From Terriglobia bacterium (GTDB lineage Bacteria; Acidobacteriota; Terriglobia; Bryobacterales; Bryobacteraceae), in the NCBI GenBank assembly GCA_020073365.1, contig JAIQFL010000078.1, forward strand, positions 1 through 37,637: DNA of 37,637 bases. The letters run 5' to 3'. Position 1 is the stretch's first letter. Each line of letters begins with the position of its first letter. Positions 1-9,101 of the stretch are shown here, one piece after another. The notes beneath the pieces are model-generated. The model was not told the DNA's origin. It worked only from the letters and a program-made list of their open reading frames with translations, and made no database searches. The position numbers and the translations under genes are program-made.

Positions 1-3000
1 TCGAACGCGCAGACCAACCCCTGGCGGGTTTGGGTGCAGTACAAGCCGAAATCGAACTTCGAGGTTCCGCTATGGATCGCTGGCAGCGTGTCATCGGGCG
101 CCTGGAGGTCGCGCTCGTTGTCGACGTCGTACGAAAACATGACCTGGAAAAGAGGGTTGTGACCGAGATTGCGCTCCGGCTGCAGCTCGTCCACCAGCTT
201 CTCAAATGGGAGGTCCTGATGAGCGTAAGCGTCCACGGTGACGCTGCGCGCGCGTTGCACCAACTCGCGGAAGCTGGGCTCACCCGATAGATTCAGGCGC
301 AGCACCAAAGTGTTCGAGAACAAGCCGATCAAATGCTCCAGATCAGTGCGTCCGCGGGTAATGATAGGTGCTCCAATCACCAGATCGTACCGGTGGGCGT
401 GGCGCGAAAGCACGACGGCGAAGCCCGCAAGGAGTACCATGAACGGAGTCGCGCGCTCCTGCCGGGCAAGCTCGCTGATCCCGTGCACGGTCTGCGGATC
501 GATCTCGAAGCTGAGCATGGCGCCCGAAAAACTCTGGAAGGGCGGACGCGGCCGGTCGGCCGGCAACTCGAGAACCGCTGGAGCCCCGTCAAGCTGTTTC
601 CGCCAATACCCGACCAGCTCTTCGAGCTGGTCCCCACGCAACATTTCGTGCTGCCACTCCGCGAAGTCCCGGTAACGCGTTTTGAGCGGAGGCAGCGGAG
701 AGGGGCGGCCCGCCCCAAAATTCTGGTAGAGCTTCTGCAACTCGTCCACGAGCACCCGAATCGACCAGACGTCGACGACGATATGGTGAAGAGACAGGGC
801 GAGCAAATGCTCCTGAGGCGCCGTTCGCAGCAGGCGCGCGCGGATCAGCGGGCCGGTGGCCAAGTTGAACGGCTGGTTAACTTCTTCCATCAGACGCTTC
901 CTAATGGCGTCGGATCTGTCGCTGGCATTCAGCAGCCGCAGATCCTCCCGCGGCAGGGTAACTTCAAAGGGCTCGCGGATGACCTGAACAGGCGTACCGG
1001 AATCGTCTGCCGCAAACGTAGTCCGTAGCGGCTCGTGGCGGCTGACGATCTCATTCAGCGCCCCTCGCAGGGCAGCCCGGTCGAGCGGACCGGCGAATTT
1101 CATTGCGAAGTGCAGGTTATAAAAGGAACTGCCGGGATCGAGTTGATCGAGGAACCACAGGCGCTGCTGGGCAAACGAAGCTGGCGCCCTGCCGACCTCC
1201 CGTCCTAAAGGAACGCCGGGCGACGGAGACTTGGCCCCGGTCGCGGCAGCCGGCTCGCGTGGCGCCGGAACCGAAGGCAGCGCCCCGTTGGCGCCATCCG
1301 ATCTGGCGTGCCCGAATGCGTCCCGAGACTCCGCCGGCGACGGCGCAGCCGCTGGCTCGCGGGTCGGCGCCGTGGCCCGGGCGGCTGCCGTGGTTCTCGC
1401 GGCGCCGTTGGCGCCCCGCTTGCGAAGCCACGCCCGCGCAGATTCTACAGCCGCGGCCACATTGGGAATCTCTTCACGCACGCGCTGCGCCAGATCCCCA
1501 AGATCCGCCGCCTCAAACTGCAGACGTAAAGGCGCCTCGACGCCCAGAGCCTCGATCAGAAGCGAGTGCACCTGCATCGCCAGCAGCGAGTGACCGCCCA
1601 GTTCGAAAAAGTTTTGATCGATACCGACCACATCTACGGGCAGAAACTCCCTCCAGGCCGCATGGAGAACTTCAAAGATGGGGTCCTCCCCCTGACCGGC
1701 GCTGGATTCGCTCGTGGGCCGCGGTGACTCCAGCGGCGCCTTGCGCGGCGGCGGCAGCGGCGCACTCACGTCCGCCTGCCGACTCACAGAGACAGAAGCA
1801 GCGGCAGGAACGGGGTGCGGTTGGGATTGCGTTACGCCAGCGCCATCCCGCCGTGGGGTTGCATCTTCCGCCGTGCGCAACGTGGAAATCGGCCGCTCCG
1901 GCGCGGCGGCCAACTGGGCGAGTAAGACGAGGAACTGCTCGAACCAGTCGCGAACGGTCTTCGCATCGAAAAGGTCGGCGGCGTATTCGGCGCGGACAAC
2001 GAGTTGATTGGGGCCGGCCAGGAAGGTCAACGATAGGTCGTGTTGGGCCGCCAAAGCGACCGGCTGCCAACTGGCCATCGCCTTGAGGTCCCGCCGGGCA
2101 GTGCCATTCTGGCTGAAATCCTGAAGAAAAAAGGTGTGCCGAAATAGGGGATGGCGGTCGACCAGACGCTCCGGCGCCAAACTCCGAGCCAGCTCGGCCA
2201 CCGAGGGAGCCGCTCCGCCGAGGGCCTCGCTCAGCAGGGGGAAGGCGGCTCCTTGAAGCTCGGCAAACGTAGGGTCGCCGGAAAGATTGAGGCGGATCGG
2301 CAGATATCCGCCGATCGGGCCGACCAGTCCGAGCCGTTCCGGCTGCTCCCGATTGGGAGCAGGCACGCCCACGACCAGATCTTCGGCGCCCGTCCGCAGG
2401 TGCAGCCAGACGGCATAAGCCGCAAACAGGACGGGCACCAGAGAGTCTCCAGTCTCGGAACTGAGCGACCGCAACCCGGCATAGGTAGTCGCAGGGACCT
2501 CGATCGAATGGACACGTCCGAGAATCGAGCGCTTGTCTGCAAGACCATTCGTGCCCGGAAGACGGGCCGGCTCGGGAGCATCCCGCAGGCGCTCCAGCCA
2601 GTATTGAAAGCGGCCGTCGTCGTCCGGGCGCGAACGCATCTCGGCGGCGACCCGGCTGAAGGCGGGCGCCGCGGGCCGGTCATTCGCCGGAAAACCGCCG
2701 CCGTAAGCATGCGCCCGGTCCGAGATCTCCTGAAGCAGGATCAGCAACGACCAGGCGTCCGACACAATCTCATGTGCGGTGAGAAACAGGAGGTATTGCG
2801 CCGGCTCGAGTTGCAAAAGGGTCAGCCGGAACAGAGGCGCCTCGTTGAGATCGAAAGGCGCAAGCAGTTGTTCGCGAGTGATCCGGTGAATCGCTTCCGC
2901 GCGGCGCGCCTCCGCGAGCGGCCGAAGATCGAAGCTTGCGGGATGTAGCCGGCACTCGTCGGCCAGGAAGGGACGAATCCGCAGGGAGTCGTTTCGAAAA

Positions 3001-3263
3001 GCAAGCCGCAGCGACTCATGCGCCGCGATAACGTCGGCGAGAGCGGAGTGCAATCCCGAAACAGCGGCGCCGGGAAGATAAATCGCCGCGCCCAGGTTGG
3101 CGCGCGAGCTGTCCGGCGCGCTTCGGTGCAGACTCCAGGCTTGCTCCTGATCGTAAGAGTAGGGCAGCCCGTCCCTGGCCGCGGAATGACTCTGCAGCAG
3201 GCGCGCTAGGAGCTGCCGCTTGTGGCCGGGAGAAAGCTGCCGAAGATGTTCCTGGAGGCTCAT
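1..3263 (-). CDS. Multidomain NRPS protein, C(inactive)-T-C, 3' end outside the window
   Basis: The reading frame is open from ATG at 3263 to the left edge, so about 1,087 codons are seen and the C-terminus is missing. Another in-frame ATG lies at 3269. Domains in order: condensation domain 1 (about 20-450), carrier (T) domain (about 515-590) with the phosphopantetheine motif LGGHSLL and attachment Ser559, an Ala/Pro-rich linker (about 590-650), and condensation domain 2 (from about 665) with HHIVVDV (His826, His827, Asp831). In C1 the HHxxxDG motif reads HEIVSDA (residues 164-170): the second, catalytic His is Glu and the Gly is Ala, so C1 is probably not a normal condensation catalyst. No adenylation domain is present, so Ser559 must be loaded by an enzyme acting in trans unless one lies beyond the edge. 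The start is about 25 nt after the stop of the preceding C-domain gene, so the two are one operon. Confidence 0.9.
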   Translation of the reverse strand, partial: MSLQEHLRQLSPGHKRQLLARLLQSHSAARDGLPYSYDQEQAWSLHRSAPDSSRANLGAAIYLPGAAVSGLHSALADVIAAHESLRLAFRNDSLRIRPFLADECRLHPASFDLRPLAEARRAEAIHRITREQLLAPFDLNEAPLFRLTLLQLEPAQYLLFLTAHEIVSDAWSLLILLQEISDRAHAYGGGFPANDRPAAPAFSRVAAEMRSRPDDDGRFQYWLERLRDAPEPARLPGTNGLADKRSILGRVHSIEVPATTYAGLRSLSSETGDSLVPVLFAAYAVWLHLRTGAEDLVVGVPAPNREQPERLGLVGPIGGYLPIRLNLSGDPTFAELQGAAFPLLSEALGGAAPSVAELARSLAPERLVDRHPLFRHTFFLQDFSQNGTARRDLKAMASWQPVALAAQHDLSLTFLAGPNQLVVRAEYAADLFDAKTVRDWFEQFLVLLAQLAAAPERPISTLRTAEDATPRRDGAGVTQSQPHPVPAAASVSVSRQADVSAPLPPPRKAPLESPRPTSESSAGQGEDPIFEVLHAAWREFLPVDVVGIDQNFFELGGHSLLAMQVHSLLIEALGVEAPLRLQFEAADLGDLAQRVREEIPNVAAAVESARAWLRKRGANGAARTTAAARATAPTREPAAAPSPAESRDAFGHARSDGANGALPSVPAPREPAAATGAKSPSPGVPLGREVGRAPASFAQQRLWFLDQLDPGSSFYNLHFAMKFAGPLDRAALRGALNEIVSRHEPLRTTFAADDSGTPVQVIREPFEVTLPREDLRLLNASDRSDAIRKRLMEEVNQPFNLATGPLIRARLLRTAPQEHLLALSLHHIVVDVWSIRVLVDELQKLYQNFGAGRPSPLPPLKTRYRDFAEWQHEMLRGDQLEELVGYWRKQLDGAPAVLELPADRPRPPFQSFSGAMLSFEIDPQTVHGISELARQERATPFMVLLAGFAVVLSRHAHRYDLVIGAPIITRGRTDLEHLIGLFSNTLVLRLNLSGEPSFRELVQRARSVTVDAYAHQDLPFEKLVDELQPERNLGHNPLFQVMFSYDVDNERDLQAPDDTLPAIHSGTSKFDFGLYCTQTRQGLVCAF

Positions 3264-3288
3264 ATGCATATTCCGTCGTCTTCAGTCG

Positions 3289-5226
3289 TCAGGCTGGCTC
3301 GGAAAGAATGGACAGCAGGCGGTCCTCAACCTCGACATCGGTAAGCTCATCAAGGCGGGCAAGCAGCAACTCATTGGCAAGCCCGGCGTCTAGCGGGGCG
3401 GCCGGCAGTCCCAAGCCGGGCTCGCCCGCGGATACAGTATCGATTTCGCGCTGTACGGTTTCTTCGGGAAGCCGTTCCAGCAGGACTTCCAGCAGCCGGT
3501 CTACCGACTGATTCGAGAGGCTCTCGATTTCTTCCGCGGCCGCCGTCGTTCCTGCGAAATGCGCAACGCGCGCTGGTTCGACCTCGGCCATGTTCCGGAC
3601 GGGCGCTGCCGTAGGCGGCTCGGATGAGGATCGCGACGCCTTCGGGCGCTCGTTAGGGCCAAGCTCGCTTCGGTCCCACTCGGCGATGCGCCGGCGAAGC
3701 TCGCCCACAGTGACCCGGGGGTCTGCCACCGCCGCCTCCAGTACTTGCCGGTACCGGCGTCCCCATCGTCGTATGGTGCTCTCCTCGAACAGATCGGTAT
3801 TGTATTCCCAGGTCGCCAACAAACCACGGGCGGTTTCCATCACGCCCAGCACCAGGTCGAATTTCGCGGAACCAGTCCCGCCTTGGACCGGGAGGCCTTC
3901 ACCGATATCTTCGGGCAGGCTGGACGCGAACATCTGGATGGTAGAGGGCTCGTTTTGGTGTGCGATCATCACCTGGAAAAGCGGGCTGCGGGACGGGTTT
4001 CGCTCCTCGAGCAACTCTTCGATGAGCACACCGAATGGCAGGTCCTGGTGGTCGAAGGCGTCCAGAGTCGTGCTCTGCACTTGCCGGAGCAACTCGTCGA
4101 AGGTGAGGGCTGGCTTGGGGCGCACGCGCAGAGCCACGGAGTTGACGAACATGCCAATCAGCATCTCGAGGCCCGGACGAATCCGGTTGGACATCGGCGT
4201 GCCAATCAGCAAATCTGCGGTGTCCGCATAGTGGCCCAGTAGCGCCCCAAGAGCGGCAACGAGCGCGTGGAACAGCGTGCAGCGCCGGCTTTGGTGCAGC
4301 GCCGCCAGGCCGGTTGTCAACTTGGCGCCCAGCGGAAACAGCCAAGTCTCGCCCCGCGTGCTCTGCACCTTCGGGCGTGCCCTGTCGGTAGGCAATTCGA
4401 GAACCTGGGGCGCTCCTGCCAGCGCTTGTCGCCAGTACGAGAGCCGCCTGTCAATGGCATCGCCGTCCAAGGTCTCGCGCTGCCACACCGCGTAGTCGCC
4501 GAATTGCAGCGGCAGATCGGGCAACGACGGCGCGCGCCCTTGAGAGAAGGCTTGGTAAAGCTCGGTCAGCTCGTTGACGATCAAGCCCGCCGACCACAGG
4601 TCGGTGATCGTGTGATGCATATTGAGCAGGAGTAAGTGGTCGTCGTCCGCCAGGCGCAAAAGGTTCGCTTTTAGAAGGGGGCCGCGCAGCAGATCGAAGC
4701 GAACCCGCGAATACCGCGCGCTGGTCCGGAGGACCTCGAAGGAGCGCCGCTGCGGCGGTGTGCCGCGAAGATCGGTAACGTCGAGCGTAAGACCGCTTTC
4801 GAGCGAGACGACCTGCACCGGCCTCCGCTCGAGGAACCCGAACGTCGTGCGCAGAATCTCATGGCGAGCGCCTAACTCCCGCAGGGCGCGCGCCAGCGCC
4901 GGGACGCTGACAGACTGGGCGAACGGCACCGGCATCGGCACGTTGTAAGCGTTGCCCGGATCGTACAGTTCGATAAAGAACAGCCGCTCCTGGTCAAAAG
5001 ACGGAGGGAACACGTAGACATCTTCGTCACCGCCGGGCGGCGCTTCCGTGCCTGCGATGAGCTGCAACTCGGATCGCTTGCGGCGAACTTTGTCCCGCGG
5101 AATCGGCCTCAGGTCCGGCAGTCCCCCTACGGAACCCGCGCCGCTCGCCTGTATCCGCTCGGAAAGGCGCTTCTCGATGCGGCTTCTTTCCTCCAGCGAC
5201 AATCCGGCGATCTTCTCTATCAGCAT
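3289..5226 (-). CDS. Stand-alone NRPS condensation-domain protein with terminal linker/docking segments
   Basis: 645 residues from ATG 5226, which has AGGAGA about 11 nt upstream; the frame stays open further upstream but that part is low-complexity and has no comparable ribosome site. Residues 1-25 form a short helical segment (LSLEERSRIEKRL) like NRPS/PKS N-terminal linkers. A full condensation domain follows (about 70-510) with the active-site motif HHTITDL (His204, His205, Asp209); the second His and the Asp are intact, while the usual Gly is Leu. The last 130 residues hold two Leu-rich helices of the LLARLDELTDVEVEDRLLSIL type, which resemble C-terminal docking helices. There is no A or T domain, so it must act on carrier proteins of other subunits, most simply the C-T-C protein encoded just downstream or the half-C/A/T module on the other strand. 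Family assignment is firm; the docking role is inferred. Confidence 0.9.
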   Translation of the reverse strand: MLIEKIAGLSLEERSRIEKRLSERIQASGAGSVGGLPDLRPIPRDKVRRKRSELQLIAGTEAPPGGDEDVYVFPPSFDQERLFFIELYDPGNAYNVPMPVPFAQSVSVPALARALRELGARHEILRTTFGFLERRPVQVVSLESGLTLDVTDLRGTPPQRRSFEVLRTSARYSRVRFDLLRGPLLKANLLRLADDDHLLLLNMHHTITDLWSAGLIVNELTELYQAFSQGRAPSLPDLPLQFGDYAVWQRETLDGDAIDRRLSYWRQALAGAPQVLELPTDRARPKVQSTRGETWLFPLGAKLTTGLAALHQSRRCTLFHALVAALGALLGHYADTADLLIGTPMSNRIRPGLEMLIGMFVNSVALRVRPKPALTFDELLRQVQSTTLDAFDHQDLPFGVLIEELLEERNPSRSPLFQVMIAHQNEPSTIQMFASSLPEDIGEGLPVQGGTGSAKFDLVLGVMETARGLLATWEYNTDLFEESTIRRWGRRYRQVLEAAVADPRVTVGELRRRIAEWDRSELGPNERPKASRSSSEPPTAAPVRNMAEVEPARVAHFAGTTAAAEEIESLSNQSVDRLLEVLLERLPEETVQREIDTVSAGEPGLGLPAAPLDAGLANELLLARLDELTDVEVEDRLLSILSEPA

Positions 5227-5300
5227 GGGTATGCTTCTCCTGGCCCTCGCAGGCTTGGCCGGGAAAACGAAACAGGCCGCGCTCGGGTCAGTTGTGTCCG

Positions 5301-5780
5301 CTATGACGCTTGCTGGGACTGAGTCGCCGCACCGGCCAACTGCTGGCCAGCGGTCGCCGCTAGCGCGGCTGCCCTGTTGAGATCTCCGGTCAGGAGCCAG
5401 ACAGACCACGTAACTCCTGACTCGGCGTCTACTTCAGCAAGCAGCCTTCGCACCTCCCGGAAGTAGTGCGTGTGCGCCGCATACAAATCCTTGACAGCGC
5501 TCTCGTTGGCTTCCCGCGCGGCCTGCCAATAGTCGTTGTTAGCCTTATCGATCACTTCCTGAAACCTATTCCGATCTTGATCCTCTTGGAACTGCTTCTG
5601 GGCAGCCGTTTGGACCGCGGCCCAGTCCTGGCCCGTCTTAGTCAGACTGTCGTTAAGTGTATCGGTTGTTTTTCGAATGCGGTCAGCATGCTGATCCCGC
5701 ACTTGCTGAAGTGCTTCGCAGGAGTTACCTTTGTCACCGGTACCGGCCGGCTCTTTCGCTGTCGTGTCGGGTTCGCTCAT
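5301..5780 (-). CDS. Hypothetical small helical protein, first gene of the minus-strand NRPS operon
   Basis: I do not recognise this protein. It has 159 residues from ATG 5780, which is preceded by GAGGGG at good spacing; the frame runs further upstream but without a ribosome site. Residues 25-120 are charged, Gln/Asp/Lys-rich and predicted helical or coiled-coil. The final 25 residues are Ala/Gln/Ser-rich. No signal peptide, cysteine cluster or catalytic motif is visible, apart from one Cys near residue 20. It ends 74 nt before the start of the C-domain gene, on the same strand, and is probably co-transcribed. A scaffold or carrier-interaction role would be a guess; it could also be an unrelated cytoplasmic protein. 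Confidence 0.65.
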   Translation of the reverse strand: MSEPDTTAKEPAGTGDKGNSCEALQQVRDQHADRIRKTTDTLNDSLTKTGQDWAAVQTAAQKQFQEDQDRNRFQEVIDKANNDYWQAAREANESAVKDLYAAHTHYFREVRRLLAEVDAESGVTWSVWLLTGDLNRAAALAATAGQQLAGAATQSQQAS

Positions 5781-6139
5781 TCGTTTTTTACCCCTCAAGC
5801 TAAACTGGCCTTTTTTTTTCAATTTCACGCACCAAGGACTTGGGTCAGGACCACGGCTATCGTCATCCCGCTGGGTGACAGCCCAACATAGCCGGCCCGG
5901 GCGAGACAACGCACATAATTCAAATACACCATCAACCTTAGAAACGCAAGCATTTTGTTGCCGCGCGGAACGGATGTGATAAAGTGAACGAAACAAGCAG
6001 CGGAAAAAAATGAAATGAAACCAGCGAACCGCGAGTTGTTTCAGGTAATATGAACTTGGGCTTCAGCCCGCCTGAGCCGCCGCAACCCCAAATCGCACAA
6101 GAATTGCAGATTAATACGGACGGGCCGGGGATTAAGGCA
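5781..6139. other. Divergent intergenic region between the two transcription directions
   Basis: About 360 nt separate the minus-strand NRPS operon from the CsaA-like gene. The region is AT-richer than its surroundings, with a T9 tract at 5811-5819, an A-rich stretch near 6003-6015 and a candidate plus-strand promoter at 5955-5983. I found no convincing minus-strand promoter. No tRNA, terminator with U-tract or further gene is visible. Confidence 0.5.
5955..5983 (+). promoter_or_regulatory. Candidate sigma-70-like promoter for the CsaA-like gene
   Basis: TTGTTG (5955-5960), a 17-nt spacer and GATAAA (5978-5983). Spacing is ideal, but the two boxes match consensus at only 3/6 and 4/6 positions. 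It lies in the AT-rich divergent region. Confidence 0.3.
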
Positions 6140-6481
6140 ATGCCAGCGAAAAGCAAGGCAAGTTTCTCCAACTTTGAAGCTCTCGATATCCGCGTGGGCA
6201 GGATTGTGGAGGTCGAGGATGCCGCCACCCGCAAGCCGACTTATCGGCTTCGCGTGGACTTCGGCCCCGAATTCGGGCTCCGCGTCTCCTGCGGCGCCTT
6301 TCGCAATTACACGAAGGAGGAGTTGATCGGACGCCAGGTCGTGGGTATTCTGAACTTTGGCCCGAAGCAAATGGGGCCGGAGGTTTCCGAGTTCCTGATG
6401 CTGGGTGTGCCGGGCAAGAATGACGCGACCATCTTCCTCACGCCCGAATCAAGCGTCGAGTTGGGTGTGGCCGTCTTCTAG
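6140..6481 (+). CDS. csaA: CsaA-like tRNA-binding (EMAPII-type OB-fold) protein
   Basis: 113 residues from ATG 6140; an upstream in-frame ATG at 6050 would add a Pro/Gln-rich segment absent from the family. The protein is a single tRNA-binding domain: FEALDIRVGRIVEVEDA near the N-terminus is the hallmark first strand of this OB fold (also found in MetRS C-terminal domains, Arc1p and PheRS-beta), followed by RLRVDFGPEFGLRVSCG and the GRQVVGILNFGPKQMGPEVSEFLMLG core. CsaA proteins bind tRNA-like RNA and have been described as secretion-related chaperones; length matches the family (about 110). The next gene starts only 7 nt after this stop. A tRNA-binding protein close to a cluster with a synthetase paralogue and an odd tRNA is suggestive, but CsaA-like genes are common and the link is unproven. 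Confidence 0.85.
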   Translation: MPAKSKASFSNFEALDIRVGRIVEVEDAATRKPTYRLRVDFGPEFGLRVSCGAFRNYTKEELIGRQVVGILNFGPKQMGPEVSEFLMLGVPGKNDATIFLTPESSVELGVAVF

Positions 6482-6488
6482 AACCGCT

Positions 6489-8972
6489 GTGGGAGTTGCT
6501 GTCGCTTCAGGTCCCTACGGAACTTTGTGGTCAACGGCGTGTGACGGCAGCATTATCTCCGTCGCGCCGACTCCGAACTTCTCCGTCATAGCGGCATCCA
6601 GCGTTGCCGGTTCCGGTTATCTGCTGAATCATAATGGCTCGGTGCTGTGGCGGCGTGATTTAGGCGAGGAGTCGTGGGCCGCCGCCATCTCGGAGGACGG
6701 CTCGGTGGCCGCTTTCGGCACCGCCAACAAAAAGCCGGCGGGCGGAGCCGTGCAAATTTTCTCGCGACAAGGCGATGCGCTCTGGTCTTACGATATCGGA
6801 GCTCCCGTTTGGGGAGTTTCCCTGTCGTCCAGCGGAGAGTTCCTCTACGTCGGAAGCTGGGACAACCGCGTGCGAGTGTTCCGGCATCGCCAGGACGAGT
6901 GGGTGCCCGAAGCCGAGCAGACTTTCGGAGCCGCCGGAATCTACGGAGTGGCCGCGTCGGCCGGCGGCGAGCGCGCTTTAGTCACTGTATACGACGAGGG
7001 CGTTCTGCTGGTGGACCATCGATTGAAGGTGCTCCATCGATTTCCCTGCGCCGATGCCGGATATGAGACACGGATCTCTCGCGACGGGCGCCGCGGGACC
7101 GTTGGTCTGCGTGGCGGCCGCGTCCTGCAGATGGATTGTAGCGAGCACACCTCGGTCTGTCTGGATCCGCGAGTCACCCGCCAGGCCATCGGTGGCGCCG
7201 CCACCACCGCCGACGGCCGCCTGATCGTGCTGGGATGCTTTGATGGCAATGTGTACGCCCTCAACCGCGAGGGCCGCGTGCTATGGCGCTATCCGAGCCC
7301 GGGTGAAGTCTGGTCCGTTTACATTTCGGAGGACGGCGGCTTGCTCTGTTTCGGTTCGGGAGACCGGTGTGTACGATTAGTCGCAGTTCTCACGAACTGC
7401 CAGGCGTTGGCCGAAGTGGAGGCGGGCGAGCAGCGGATCCTGCAGTCCGCCCCGGCTCCGCGCACGAAAACCGATTTCACCGAGGCTGTCACCTGTCTGT
7501 ATCAACGCTATGGACTGATGGAGTACGGCGCATCCAGGCTTCTGGAATTCGCGGAGCAGTTAGGCGAAGACTGCGCACAGACCGCCGCTCACCAGCTCCT
7601 GGAAGCGGATGTGAACGCACATCCGGCACATACCGGCTCCCAGTTCCTGCTTGCCGGACTCGAATGGCGGCGGGGGAACTTTGCTCGCGCCGGAGCACTG
7701 TTCGTGGAATCGGGCCGTGAGGAATCTTTCCGGCTGCGTGCCATGCTCAATGCGGGCGACTGTTTCCAGGCTGCGGGCCTGGAGTCGGCGGCCATGTCTT
7801 GCTTTCGAAGAGCGCGGGAGCAGTACATCAATGCCGACGAGATGCGCGTGCTGTATAACCTGGCTAGCTCGTACCAGGAGCGCGGAAACATCGCCGAAGC
7901 GATCACTCACTACGCCGTATTGCTGGCCTGGGATCCCAATTATCGGGATGTCTCCAGCCGGCTGGAGGACCTTCGCCGCAGGGAACCCCATACTCGAGCT
8001 GCCGCTATGCCGCCGGACCAGCAGGGCGCGCCTCCACTCAGCTTGCTCGGACCCGATATTCCCCGGCAGGATGAGGTAGACCGCTCTCTGATGGCGGTTC
8101 TCAGGGCGCGCAGCAAGGAGCTACACGTAAGCCCGTCCCAGCGCAACCGGATGTTGGAAGCGCTCGACAGTTGCCTGGCGAGTCACTACCTGGCGCAGTC
8201 GCAGGGCGACCCGTCTCTGAGTTACGACGAGTTCACTTATGCCCGGTACGACCGCCTACCCCCCGAAGACGAAGGAAAAAAAGCACTTGAAGCGGTGAAT
8301 CTCTTCGCAGTGATCAAGCAGATGCCGCGCCTGGATACGTCGCTCGATATCGGAGCCGCCACTGGCCGCCATCCGACCGCCATGGCCGGCATGGGCGTCG
8401 CGGCTTTCGGCATCGACATTGAAGAGCGCGGAGTGGTTTACGCCAGCAGGCACCGGGGTGTCCAGCGCTGGCCGCAATACCTGGTGGGCGACGGCCGTCG
8501 CCTGCCGTTTCGGGACGAAAGTTTCGATCTGGTTACTTGCATGATGGGCACGGTCGCGCACCTCCCTGCCGAGGGCCAACAGCAACTTTGCAGGGAGGCG
8601 GCCCGCTGCCTGCGTCCCAACGGCCGCTTGGTCGTCTCCACCTGGGACAACGACTGCCGGCACTTGACCTTTCTCTCGATCTACAACCAGGAGCAAAAAG
8701 AGCTGGTGCGGCGAAACTCACTGGAGGCCGAGGCTTACGCCGGGCTGTTTCGCCAAGCGGGGCTGGAGTTCGAGCAACAAGTCCCGTTTGCCCTGCTGCC
8801 TGATGTTTTTAGCTACGAGCTTCGGGTACGAGGCATGACTGCGGAGAGCCTTCGCCGCCTGGTCGAAGCCGATCTCGCTGCCCGTGCATCTTTTCCGAAA
8901 ATGCACGGACAGATGTTCCTGGCGGTGGCCGCGAAACCGTCGCGGGGGGCCGGCCCAAGCTCCACCCGCTAA
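6489..8972 (+). CDS. Beta-propeller-TPR-SAM methyltransferase fusion protein
   Basis: 827 residues if translation begins at GTG 6489, 7 nt after the CsaA-like stop; no strong ribosome site is visible, so coupling to the upstream gene is likely. The ATG at 6405 would overlap csaA by 77 nt and adds an unlikely Arg/Ser-rich leader. Residues 1-300 contain repeated WD40/PQQ-like blades (LWRRDLGEESWAAAISEDGS, LWSYDIGAPVWGVSLSSSGE, VLWRYPSPGEVWSVYISEDG). Residues about 330-500 are TPR-like helices. Residues about 600-820 are a class I SAM methyltransferase with motif I LDIGAATGRH (about 618) and the later motif FRDESFDLVTCMMG. There is no signal peptide, so it is probably cytoplasmic. The propeller plus TPR could recruit a large partner, perhaps an NRPS subunit; that is inference. 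The substrate is unknown. Confidence 0.8.
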   Translation: MGVAVASGPYGTLWSTACDGSIISVAPTPNFSVIAASSVAGSGYLLNHNGSVLWRRDLGEESWAAAISEDGSVAAFGTANKKPAGGAVQIFSRQGDALWSYDIGAPVWGVSLSSSGEFLYVGSWDNRVRVFRHRQDEWVPEAEQTFGAAGIYGVAASAGGERALVTVYDEGVLLVDHRLKVLHRFPCADAGYETRISRDGRRGTVGLRGGRVLQMDCSEHTSVCLDPRVTRQAIGGAATTADGRLIVLGCFDGNVYALNREGRVLWRYPSPGEVWSVYISEDGGLLCFGSGDRCVRLVAVLTNCQALAEVEAGEQRILQSAPAPRTKTDFTEAVTCLYQRYGLMEYGASRLLEFAEQLGEDCAQTAAHQLLEADVNAHPAHTGSQFLLAGLEWRRGNFARAGALFVESGREESFRLRAMLNAGDCFQAAGLESAAMSCFRRAREQYINADEMRVLYNLASSYQERGNIAEAITHYAVLLAWDPNYRDVSSRLEDLRRREPHTRAAAMPPDQQGAPPLSLLGPDIPRQDEVDRSLMAVLRARSKELHVSPSQRNRMLEALDSCLASHYLAQSQGDPSLSYDEFTYARYDRLPPEDEGKKALEAVNLFAVIKQMPRLDTSLDIGAATGRHPTAMAGMGVAAFGIDIEERGVVYASRHRGVQRWPQYLVGDGRRLPFRDESFDLVTCMMGTVAHLPAEGQQQLCREAARCLRPNGRLVVSTWDNDCRHLTFLSIYNQEQKELVRRNSLEAEAYAGLFRQAGLEFEQQVPFALLPDVFSYELRVRGMTAESLRRLVEADLAARASFPKMHGQMFLAVAAKPSRGAGPSSTR

Positions 8973-8984
8973 CACCCGTTAGCG
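8967..8984 (+). terminator. Hairpin overlapping the methyltransferase-fusion stop codon
   Basis: CGCTAAC (8967-8973), loop ACCC, GTTAGCG (8978-8984): a perfect 7-bp stem that includes the TAA stop at 8970-8972. There is no U-tract after it, so intrinsic termination is doubtful; it may only stabilise the 3' end. Confidence 0.4.
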
Positions 8985-9030
8985 CCAGGTACGTTAGTAG
9001 TTCAAGAAATCGTTTCGTGCATTTTCTCAC

Positions 9031-9046
9031 TCAGGTAACCACCTGA
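9031..9046. promoter_or_regulatory. Palindrome upstream of the biosynthetic operon promoter
   Basis: TCAGGT-AACC-ACCTGA is a perfect 6-bp inverted repeat with a 4-nt centre, 55 nt upstream of the candidate -35 box of the main operon. Its size fits a dimeric regulator site, but no regulator gene is in the window. Confidence 0.35.
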
Positions 9047-9101
9047 AGTCTTGAATAATTCGGATTCGGAGAAGTTTCTCGAATTCAGGAACAATTCAGT
9101 G

